A stretch of DNA of 64,000 nt from Phocaeicola sartorii JCM 17136 = DSM 21941 (GTDB lineage: Bacteria; Bacteroidota; Bacteroidia; Bacteroidales; Bacteroidaceae). The first letter of the stretch is position 1. Every line of letters begins with the position of its first letter. The position numbers were made by a program, and so were the translations under genes. Location: NCBI RefSeq assembly GCF_000614185.1, contig NZ_BAKM01000010.1:1-64000 (forward strand), written 5' to 3'. Positions 9,817 through 17,366 of the stretch are shown here, piece by piece. The notes below the pieces were generated by a model that searched no databases, was not told the origin of the DNA, and worked only from the letters and a program-made list of their open reading frames with translations.

Positions 9817-11097
9817 TTGAAAGAGAAGATACCTAATCGGACAAGAGGCTGCAAACCGGAGACGGAAGCGAAATATCGCCCGGCGTTGGAGTTATATGCT
9901 GCCACCGACCTCTCTATTGCGGAGATATGCCGACAGTGCGGAATATCCACCAGCGGATTTTCCCGTTATATCGGTATCTACCATCGTCATCTGATGCTGG
10001 AACGCAACGGCATCAAATGCGACCGGGAGGAAGCTGGTGACATCAAGATAAGCCAGCGGCGCGGACAGTGTCCCGAAACCCATGCCAAATACAAGGAGGC
10101 CATCGCGGCGTGTGACAGCATGGACTATATAGAGTACAATGTATCGCAGATTGCCCGAGAGTTCGGATTGGACGGTACGAATCTCGGGCGCCAGTTGCGG
10201 ACGCATTATCCCGAAGTATTAGAGTTCCGTGAGTGGGCACGGCAACGGTTGGGGCTGGACGACGGTCTGCCCCGTGGTACGCGCCCGTGGTGCAGGGAGC
10301 AGTATGCCGAAGCGGTGGAGCTTCTGCGTACCGACCGTTATGTCACGGTGCAGGAGGCAGCCGACCGTTGCAATGTGTCCTACTCCGGATTGGAGCAACA
10401 CCTGATATTTTACCACAAGGAGTTGGTCGATAACCGAATCAAGGTACGCAAGAAGGCCGTGAGACAGCAGCGCAAAGGAAAGATAACGGGACGTGGTACC
10501 CTTCACACCCCGAAGCCCGAGACGGTGGAAGTGTATGCCGAAGCCCTCCACCTCTACCGTACCACCCCGATGTCTGTCCGGAAAATAGCCAAGCAGATCG
10601 GCGTGTCGCTAAGAGGTTTCTACGACTACCTGCAAACTTGGCACAAGGAACTGGTTTGCCAGCGGAAAGGCATTCCTTACGAGGAGGGCAAGCCGGTGGA
10701 CTGGTCATCGGTGCGCAGATACAACCCCGCCACCGCTGCAAAATACGCTGACGCCATCGCTAAGCTGAAAAAAGGTGGGCTTACCACGGCAAAGGTCGCC
10801 GCCGAGTTCGGCCTGCATCCCGAATGTTTCCGCCAATACTTGAAAGAGCATGAGCCGGAACTGCACGCGAACTTGGGAATGAAAAAGACGGAAAACGGTG
10901 GAGTAATGGCACCGCACAGCATGGAGAAATACAAGGAGGCTTTGCACCTATATGCCACTACAACTGAAAGCGTGAAATCGCTGGCAAGACGATTCGGGTT
11001 CAACGACTGTTCATTTGGACAATTCATCAGAAGACAGTTCCCTGAATTGCACGAACAGCATCAAAAACTGCTACGGCAAATGAAAGAAGCGGATTAA
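9817..11097 (+). CDS. protein of six tandem helix-turn-helix units
   Basis: A 426-residue basic protein made almost entirely of six divergent copies of a 50-60 residue unit, at about residues 13-66, 85-147, 157-208, 232-286, 303-355 and 366-420. Each has the pattern (P)(E/A)T..KY.EAL.LY.TT, then a helix-turn-helix (SIAEICRQCGISTSGFSRYI, SVRKIAKQIGVSLRGFYDYL), then H.EL. There is no signal peptide, membrane segment or catalytic domain, so it is probably a cytoplasmic DNA-binding protein. It follows the fimbrial operon by 68 bp on the same strand. The only available start is TTG at 9817. An ATG in the same frame at 9784 is cut off by TGA at 9808. I do not recognise a named family. Confidence 0.75.
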   Translation: MKEKIPNRTRGCKPETEAKYRPALELYAATDLSIAEICRQCGISTSGFSRYIGIYHRHLMLERNGIKCDREEAGDIKISQRRGQCPETHAKYKEAIAACDSMDYIEYNVSQIAREFGLDGTNLGRQLRTHYPEVLEFREWARQRLGLDDGLPRGTRPWCREQYAEAVELLRTDRYVTVQEAADRCNVSYSGLEQHLIFYHKELVDNRIKVRKKAVRQQRKGKITGRGTLHTPKPETVEVYAEALHLYRTTPMSVRKIAKQIGVSLRGFYDYLQTWHKELVCQRKGIPYEEGKPVDWSSVRRYNPATAAKYADAIAKLKKGGLTTAKVAAEFGLHPECFRQYLKEHEPELHANLGMKKTENGGVMAPHSMEKYKEALHLYATTTESVKSLARRFGFNDCSFGQFIRRQFPELHEQHQKLLRQMKEAD

Positions 11098-11138
11098 GTT
11101 CACACTATGCTGATATGTTCTTTTGAAGCCGAACCGGA

Positions 11139-11457
11139 CTAAAGCTGAATCCTGTTGATGAGTTCTACTGCCGTAATGTCATGCATAAAGGTGAAACCGA
11201 ACCAGCGTATGGTAATTTTCTTCAAACTCTTCTTTAGTAAGTTGAAACATGAAATCAGGAAAACGTTCGATGTTTCGCTTTACCTGCTCGTTCAGACGTT
11301 TGGTTTCCACTCCATATATTGCTGCCAAATCTCTGTCAAGCATAACCTGTTTCCCTTTGATTATTCTAATCATCGGTTGAATGTTGGTTACTTCGGGCAA
11401 CTGGTCGCAACTTGCGACCGGTTCGCTTGCTTTGCCCTCTATCTTTTCTTTCGCCAT
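11139..11457 (-). pseudogene. ORF6N domain protein, truncated or frame-broken
   Basis: The first 75 residues match the ORF6N (KilA-N related) DNA-binding domain: IRIIKGKQVMLDRDLAAIYG, then VKRNIERFPDFMFQLTKEEF. In its own frame the protein stops at 11179 after only 92 residues. Normal members are about twice as long. A second frame continues KITIRWFGFTFMHDITAVEL to a stop at 11139, which may be the end of another broken gene. ORF6N proteins are common in phage and mobile islands. The gene lies 9 bp after a minus-strand XRE gene and may form a remnant two-gene module with it. Confidence 0.55.
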
Positions 11458-11466
11458 ATTCCTGTA

Positions 11467-11670
11467 TTATTGACCGTTTTCGTCCGGACTTTTGATAATT
11501 TCGATACCCAATGCGTTTTCTATCTTACATATAGTTTCCAACGACATATCCTTATGCCCTTTCAGCACCTTGGAAACATACTGCTGGGTGCAATTCATTT
11601 TCTCGGCAAGCATCCGTTGCGTCATGCCGAGTTCAGACATGATTACGGCTATCCATTGAGAGTATTGCAC
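11467..11670 (-). pseudogene. XRE-family helix-turn-helix protein, broken 5' end
   Basis: 67 residues with a clear XRE/HigA-type HTH (MTQRMLAEKMNCTQQYVSKV). The start here would be GTG, with residues MQYSQWIAVI. Coding-like sequence continues upstream in another frame (DALQNFGSRTVDRQGRA, to about 11757) and joins after a two-base loss at about 11690. The original gene was therefore probably about 95 residues, in the style of an antitoxin or immunity repressor. The in-frame upstream sequence is interrupted by TAG. It is probably inactive, or affected by the same indel problem as the rest of the window. Confidence 0.5.
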
Positions 11671-11916
11671 CCAATTCCTTTTATCTTGCCCGACCTTGAC
11701 GGTCTACGGTTCGGCTTCCAAAGTTCTGCAAGGCGTCTTGTATGTGATTATATTCATTGAAACGATTACATTGTCTGACTCAGATGCAAAGGTTACACAA
11801 ATATCCGATAATACACAACTTTGGAGTTGTTGTTTCGTGAGAAGAAACAAAATGCCATACCTAAATCAGAGATTTAGGAAAGCGGATATTTATTACCTAT
11901 TCATTTATCGGAGTCG

Positions 11917-11980
11917 TTAAAATACGCCTTTATGTTTTTAAAATACACCTTGAACTTTAAAAAATACGCCTTCAACTTTT
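11917..11980 (+). repeat. three imperfect direct repeats, about 20-bp period
   Basis: Three copies of an AT-rich unit (TAAAATACGCCTTTATG, TAAAATACACCTTGAAC, AAAAATACGCCTTCAAC) lie head to tail just before the AraC fragment. They could be operator half-sites or old target-site debris. The surrounding 11671-11978 stretch has no credible gene. Confidence 0.5.
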
Positions 11981-12212
11981 GCCTGTCGGCGAAGACGCCA
12001 ATCCGGCATTTGCCGCATTGGAGCAAAAAGTGGATGAGTGGATTGAGAACCGGGGCTATACAGTCCCCGCATTGACCATACAGCAGCTTGCGGCGGAACT
12101 GGGGACGAACCGCACTTACCTGTCCGACTATGTAAACTCGAAGTACTCCCTCTCCTTCCGGAATTGGATCGCCCAGCTGCGCATCGACTATTCCAAGCGG
12201 CTGCTCATTTAG
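11979..12212 (+). pseudogene. AraC-type regulator fragment
   Basis: 77 residues (VDEWIENRGYTVPALTIQQL, then GTNRTYLSDYVNSKYSLSFR and a stop after IDYSKRLLI). This is the first HTH of an AraC-type DNA-binding domain. It lacks the N-terminal sensor or membrane part and the second HTH. It opens with TTG directly inside the repeat region and ends in TAG where full proteins continue for another 40-50 residues. It is a truncated remnant on both sides. The GC-rich coding contrasts with the AT-rich flanks, so it probably came from another locus. Confidence 0.6.
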
Positions 12213-12307
12213 CCTGAATAATTTATAATCTTTGCTATTTTAGTCACTCACGTTTTTTTCTCCTGTACAATTTGCAATCGAGATATTATTTTGCGTTATT
12301 TCTATTT

Positions 12308-12625
12308 TTACCAAAGAGCCACCTTTCCCAAAGAACCTAATTCAAGATTAGCGGATTTTACTCCCATTGCTTTAAAAGCCCTTACTATTGTAGAGAACGT
12401 AACGCTTTTTCCGCTTTCTATCTTGGAAATTTGAGCCTTTTGCACTCCCATAAGTTCTCCAAGTTGTTCTTGGGTAAGGTTCTTAGATTCTCTAGCCTTT
12501 TTTATGGCCTCTCCTATGAGGAAGTTATTTATATCTGCTTCATATTTATCCCGTCTTGGAGTTCCTTTAGCTCCTACTACGGCGTCCAGCATTTCTTCGT
12601 GGGTGTATAATCTTAATTCAGCCAT
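12308..12625 (-). CDS. HigA-like XRE antitoxin
   Basis: 105 residues with a typical XRE helix-turn-helix (NLTQEQLGELMGVQKAQISK IESG, residues about 49-72) and a short N-terminal dimerisation arm. It starts 2 bp after the toxin stop on the same strand. Toxin first, antitoxin second is the hallmark order of higBA-type modules. The antitoxin would neutralise the ribosome-associated mRNA endonuclease and repress the shared promoter at 12993-13000. The coding region is AT-rich and intact. Confidence 0.83.
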   Translation of the reverse strand: MAELRLYTHEEMLDAVVGAKGTPRRDKYEADINNFLIGEAIKKARESKNLTQEQLGELMGVQKAQISKIESGKSVTFSTIVRAFKAMGVKSANLELGSLGKVALW

Positions 12626-12627
12626 GA

Positions 12628-12972
12628 CTATTTATTTTTAGAGTTAAAATATTCTTTCCTTATTTCTTGAACTTTCGCTATTTCTTTTGGTGGTGTCTTT
12701 TGGCTTTTCTTAGTAAATCCATGAGTGACTATTACCAAAGTATCAGTACCAGTGTCCCAGAATGCAAGTAATCTGTATTCCATCCCGCTATATTGGGTTC
12801 TAAACTCCCATATATCCGTATCACCTAACTTTTTGAAAAGTTCTTTATCTAAGACAAACATGCTTTTACCAATATTATAAACTATTTTGTCTCTTACTTT
12901 CTCATTAAGGGATTGAAGAAACTCTATCGCTTCTTGCATATAGACTACTTGAAATCTCGGTTTCTGCTCCAT
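12628..12972 (-). CDS. RelE/HigB-type toxin (phage Gp49-like)
   Basis: 114 residues from MEQKPRFQVVYMQEAIEFLQ. It carries the RelE/ParE-type core with KLGDTDIWEFRTQYSGMEYR, then LLAFWD and VTHGFTKKSQKTP, which matches the HigB/Gp49 branch (the GFTKK.QKTP end is typical). The ATG at 12970-12972 is preferred over a longer in-frame start at 13080, because a -7 box lies between them. These toxins cleave mRNA in the ribosomal A site (family knowledge). The gene is paired with the antitoxin at 12308-12625. Confidence 0.82.
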   Translation of the reverse strand: MEQKPRFQVVYMQEAIEFLQSLNEKVRDKIVYNIGKSMFVLDKELFKKLGDTDIWEFRTQYSGMEYRLLAFWDTGTDTLVIVTHGFTKKSQKTPPKEIAKVQEIRKEYFNSKNK

Positions 12973-12992
12973 TTTGCTGTTGTTTAGCGCAA

Positions 12993-13000
12993 CAAAGATA
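12993..13000 (-). promoter_or_regulatory. -7 box of the toxin-antitoxin operon
   Basis: TATCTTTG on the minus strand, 20 bp upstream of the chosen toxin ATG, fits the Bacteroidales TAnnTTTG consensus. It supports the shorter start of the toxin gene. Confidence 0.6.
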
Positions 13001-13085
13001 ATTAAAGTTTCTAATTTAGGAAACTTTAATCGGTTTTTTCTTCGGTTATAGCCACAATTTTCTTTTTTCAAAGGAACCATTACAT

Positions 13086-13286
13086 TTAAATATCAAAGTA
13101 CCGGAAAACCGGTATAACTTCGCTATCAAAAGAGATGTTTCGTCTCCGACGTTCCAATTCCGAAATGATAGCTTCATCCGCAAGTCGATTGGTCGATCCT
13201 ACACGAATAAATGTCCCTTGTAACTTGCCTTTCTCTTTGAGATAATAAGGTGGCGTACTACCTCTGAAAACAGTCACTTGAATCAA
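13086..13286 (-). pseudogene. AlbA_2 / AAA_4 ATP-binding protein remnant
   Basis: 66 residues matching the middle of Schlafen AlbA_2-type proteins (GSTPPYYLKEKGKLQGTFIR, VGSTNRLADEAIISELERRR). Upstream, ATG at about 13306 starts MNIKEKQTLDSSDCF in another frame, which matches the usual first residues of such proteins. About 90-100 residues between these two parts are therefore deleted, and the C-terminal part is also missing. It is a dead gene fragment, probably left by an excised or decayed island. Confidence 0.6.
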
Positions 13287-13315
13287 GTGTTTGTTTTTCT
13301 TTTATGTTCATACTT

Positions 13316-13447
13316 CTACTGTTGATTAAAGCTATCAATGACTTCGGATTGTGTTATAACTTCATTGGCAAACTTCTCCATCAAAAGTTCCTTTCTATCG
13401 TCTAAATCACTGTTTGTCAGTTTTATTGATATATTTTGTACTAAGTC
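13316..13447 (-). other. possible coding fragment, unidentified
   Basis: A minus-strand open stretch reads LTNSDLDDRKELLMEKFANE and ends SEVIDSFNQQ before TAG. The composition looks like a real C-terminus of about 43 residues with no start codon, which fits the eroded character of the region. I do not recognise it. Confidence 0.25.
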
Positions 13448-13461
13448 TCAAATTTTCTGTT

Positions 13462-13469
13462 TATCTTTG
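13462..13469 (+). promoter_or_regulatory. -7 box of the histidine phosphatase gene
   Basis: TATCTTTG lies 12 bp before the ATG at 13482, with TTTG at 13435-13438 as a possible -33 element. It argues against any start upstream of 13482. Confidence 0.5.
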
Positions 13470-13481
13470 ATACCCAAAAAG

Positions 13482-14015
13482 ATGATAACTTTATATTTAG
13501 CCCGTCACGGGCAGACAGAAGAGAATATCGCCCGTATTTTCCAAGGACACATGCCGGGCACGCTGACGGTGGAAGGAGTGGCACAGGCTGAAGCCTTGCG
13601 TGATACTTTGCAGGACATCCCTTTGGACGCAGTGGTCAGCAGTGATTTAAAACGGTGTGTGGATACGGCCCGTATTGCGTTGGAAGGCCGGAATCTGCCT
13701 TGGGAGAAAACGATTTTGTTGCGTGAGATAGATTGGGGGAGCTGGACAGGTCTTGCCATTAAAGACGTTGATTTGCAACATTTCCCGGCAGATGTGGAAA
13801 CGGAAGCGATGCTCTATGAACGTGCGGGGCGTTTTGTGGACTACCTGAAAGAACGGTATGATGGAAAACGGGTGCTGGCCGTCGGACATGGACTGATAAA
13901 CAGGGCGGTACAGGCACACATTCAAGGAGTGACACTGGAACACTTGCGCAGCGTGCCAAAGATGAATAATGCGGAATTACGCCGGTTCCAATTATGCTCA
14001 GCGAATCGTTGCTAA
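13482..14015 (+). CDS. histidine phosphatase family protein
   Basis: 177 residues beginning MITLYLARHGQTEENIARIF, which contains the catalytic RHG motif (His9) of the phosphoglycerate mutase-like branch. Further family residues are an Arg (SDLKRCVDTA), Glu (LREIDWGSWTG) and the second catalytic His in VLAVGHGLINR. It probably hydrolyses a small phosphomonoester. The substrate (phosphosugar, alpha-ribazole phosphate or other) cannot be told from sequence. The start agrees with the promoter box at 13462-13469. It is followed by a strong terminator at 14020-14055. No cobalamin genes are nearby to support CobC. Confidence 0.85.
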   Translation: MITLYLARHGQTEENIARIFQGHMPGTLTVEGVAQAEALRDTLQDIPLDAVVSSDLKRCVDTARIALEGRNLPWEKTILLREIDWGSWTGLAIKDVDLQHFPADVETEAMLYERAGRFVDYLKERYDGKRVLAVGHGLINRAVQAHIQGVTLEHLRSVPKMNNAELRRFQLCSANRC

Positions 14016-14019
14016 AAAA

Positions 14020-14055
14020 CACCCTCCCGGAGTCTTGTAAAACTCTGGGAGGGTG
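14020..14055. terminator. bidirectional terminator between convergent genes
   Basis: CACCCTCCCGGAGT pairs with ACTCTGGGAGGGTG (one G-T pair) across an 8-base loop. Six A's precede it and CTTTCTT follows, so it can serve both the phosphatase (+) and the DUF4450 gene (-). Confidence 0.85.
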
Positions 14056-14086
14056 CTTTCTTGATAGTATGGAATCAAATGGATGC

Positions 14087-17000
14087 TCATTGCAAAGTGA
14101 TTCCCATGATTCCTATCACCACATCATTGGACAGAGTTTCCAGGGTCAGCCCTTTTAGTTCCTTGGAATGATCCAAAGGAATATCGAGCAATATGCCTGC
14201 ACCACCTTCTATCTCACGTCCATATACACCGGTGATGTTGAGTTCCTTACCCAGGTCACGGCTTACTTTACCACTTTTCAAGTGCAGACGGTACGGCCGG
14301 GGAGCAGGTACTTGGAATGCTTTGCCGTCCACATAGAAGTCTTGTTCTATAGGACACCAGTTGTCCGGATTGGTCAACTCCGTTGCTTGGGAAGTTCCGT
14401 CTGCATAGTGTATGCGGATAATTCCATTGGCAATGTGGCATTGCATGTGGTTGCTACTTCCCGCCATCAGCAGATAAGCATGTGAGGCTGTGCCGGATAG
14501 CGAGATGGTGGAACTGTCCGGGTAATTATCCCATAGGGAGGTGAAAAGAATGTTGTTCCCTTTTTCTTTCAGACGGAAGGGGATGCCTAAAGACGTTTGG
14601 AAAGTATCATGATGTACAAGGTTGCGTAATCCCGAGTCGTCTATGGTAGCGCTCAGCAGCGGATGACACCATTCCCCTATTCCCTGTGTGGGAAGTTGCA
14701 ACGTAGTGTATGGAGACCGGGGGGACAGGTATTCATTTTGATAAATATCGGTGACGGAAGCATTCAGTTGTCTGTCAAAATCAACCATCCGGCATTTTTC
14801 AGGACGGATATCTGCAAAGTCTGTATAGGAGGGGGCTTTCCGGGTGTTCTCTATATAGATATTAACAGGTTGCCACCAATCCATTTCTCCTTGATGCGTG
14901 TAAACAAAGAAAGTGTGGTGTCCCGGTTCACCTTTTATCTGTGCGTTGAAAGCGGTGGCTCCCATTGTGTGCTTTGCTAAAACGCTCTGAGGATCATATA
15001 CTTGGGAGATGGATGCTCCCGAAGGTATTTGCAAAGCCAACTTCCCGTTTGAAGCGATGACTAGTTCTTGGGCTGCCAACGTATGAAGTGGTGCTCCTTC
15101 CCATTCGATGGTAATGGTGGTTGAAGATGTTCCCTCCGCCTGGATTGAAAGAAGAGGATAGCCATGGGCCGATTCGATGGATTGCCATGTTGCAGGGACA
15201 CCGTTCACTTTTACTGAACGGATCTTCTCTTTTCTGGCATTGATTTGCAATACCGGATGGAGAGGAGTCTGGAACCGTTGTGTGATATGATAGGTGTCCG
15301 TATCTTCTTTCCGGATAAAGCGATAGCTTATATCGGGAGTGCTGACGGAAGCCTTGTCCCAGTCGTCCGGGAAGCCCGGTCGGAGGATGATTTGTTTATT
15401 CAGGGCATCCGGCAGGATACCGAACAGACCTTGGATCAGTACTCGTGAAGCGACTCCGATGGGATCGCCGAAATCGCGGTAGCATTCTCCGCGTGCGGCA
15501 TCATAGAAGCTGATCTGGCCGAAGTTACCCGGACTGTCTCCTAGATACATGCCGTCCAGAACAGAACTTTTTAAAAGTTTGTATCCGGCCTCGGCACGTC
15601 CGGCCTGGAAGTATGACAATGCGGTATGCATGACTTCGGCAAAGGCGACATTATTGATACTCCATGAGTAGGGCAGCCAGTCGGTGGTGGCGATAGTGGC
15701 ATATCCATTCTCTTTTAATCCATGGGCCGTGACGGGGATATGAGGAATGGCCGTGTCTACATAACGGGTAGCCTGATAGGCTTGGAACGGATTGGCTGTC
15801 TCGCTGTCTATAGCATGATAAATGGTCCATACAGCGGCACTTTCGTGTACTCGCTTGTGGCCCATAAAATCTTGATATTCCGCCAATGTCCTTTGCCGGG
15901 AAGCCATAGCCTCTCGTTCATGGCTTTCAGAATCTTTTCGGCTTCGTTGCGGTAAGGAGTGGGATCTTCGCCTATCTTTTCAGCCAATTGGGCCGCTGTC
16001 TTGTTGGCACGGTAGTTATAAGCCGATGAATGGGTGACTGCTCCGCTATTGTAATAAAGGGCGTCACTGGCCCAAATGCAGGCGTATGCGTCATACAGCC
16101 CGTCGTTATCCGGGTCGTAGTTCAGCTTTTCCCATGCGAGGTGACGGGTGATGACAGGCCACATTTGGCGGACATAATCCAAGTCCCCCGTCCATTTGAA
16201 ATGCCATAACAATTCGTCTATGTAGCAAAGGTTCATGTCGTAGTGGTGCATCTGATTATTGCGGTGCGGATTACGGCAGATGTATCCGTTACTGTATTGG
16301 GGCGTGCCCCATTTCTTGACGGAACGTGCCAGGTGCAGGGCGGAATCTTGTGCCGGATGGGGGAAGGTGTTAGGCACTTCGGTGACCTGACTTGCCGCGT
16401 ATGCGTTGAAATGGGTCCGGGCACGGTCATGCCATCCCAAAACATCGCCGGTATAGGCGGCTCGCCAGCCACTGAGGGGCATCCGCCACCCTATGGCACC
16501 GTGTAACCATACTTCTCCGTCCCAGATTCCATCGGCTGCCATAGCCAGTGTGCCTCCTAAGGTGTTGAAATAAGGGTCGGGTGTTTCAATGCGGATGCGT
16601 GAGGCTGTTTCGGAACGGGCGGCTTCTGCTTTTTTAAACAGGGTTTCGCCTTCGGCAGTCGTCAGTGTACGTAGTTCCTGGTTATCCAATAGAATATAAA
16701 GTGTTCCGTCTATCTGCGCCGGGAAGGATTGTAACTGTTGAGGCTGGAGAGGAGCTTCGAAACTGTCGGCAGGGTCGCTCCCATATCTCCGTTACGGTTT
16801 AGTTTGGAATTACGTATCTCTGAAATGGATGCCAGTAGAATGGGATGGGATCCCTTGAAATTCCGGGCGTTGAATTGCCAAATGGCTCCTTCTTTATCGG
16901 GAAGTGCCAATGTGGTAATGGATAAACTTCCACCTTCGAAGGATGGATGGGATAAACTGTAGCTGCGGCGTCCCGCTGTATAACGGGACTCGCAGTGTTC

Positions 17001-17342
17001 GGTAGAGTCAAGGGCTACCGTGCCTCCGGAGGTCTGCAATTTAAAACAGATGTGTTTCGGGTTCTTCTTGGTATAAGCAGCGAATACGGGCCGGTCGCTT
17101 GTTTCCAGCCGGAATTCTGTGTGGCTGCCGTATAAGGCACGGGTAAAGCGATTCTTACCGTTGATGCAGACAAAATCGTCTCCGTCAGGGGTATATTGCA
17201 GGCTTCGGGTGGCATTCCGGCGATGCTCGTTGTACGAAGTGGATTCTATGAAATCGCCTATCTTTTGTGGCTGCTTGGTTTGTCCTGTGGCAGAACCGGC
17301 GCCGATGCCCAACAGGCATAGAAATAAATATGTCGTTTTCAT
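14087..17342 (-). CDS. DUF4450 six-hairpin glycosidase-like protein, two frame breaks
   Basis: A long exported protein of about 1,085 residues. Signal peptide MKTTYLFLCLLGIGAGSATG, an N-terminal DUF4450 region (about 1-350), an (alpha/alpha)6 core (DMNLCYIDELLWHFKWTGDL, YDPDNDGLYDAYACIWASDA, ATTDWLPYSWSINNVAF) and a C-terminal beta domain. Two one-base losses split it. At 16777-16778 restoring GGAGCCGACC gives GADPADSFEAPLQPQQ. At 15881-15885 restoring TGGGCGG gives HWAEYQDFMGHK. It is third in a minus-strand operon after GH105 and a six-hairpin lipoprotein, so it probably acts in the periplasm on a plant-type or mucin glycan. Specificity is unknown. Confidence 0.78.
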
Positions 17343-17366
17343 GATAATAACTACTAACTCCTATTT

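Noticed and set aside
13338-13481. Upstream extension of the histidine phosphatase
   Set aside because: Its RHG motif would move from residue 9 to residue 57, and a -7 box lies inside the extension; the family starts at MITLYLARHGQ.
13482-14015. Assignment of the histidine phosphatase as alpha-ribazole phosphatase (CobC)
   Set aside because: No cobalamin gene is nearby and the family is too broad for a substrate call from sequence.
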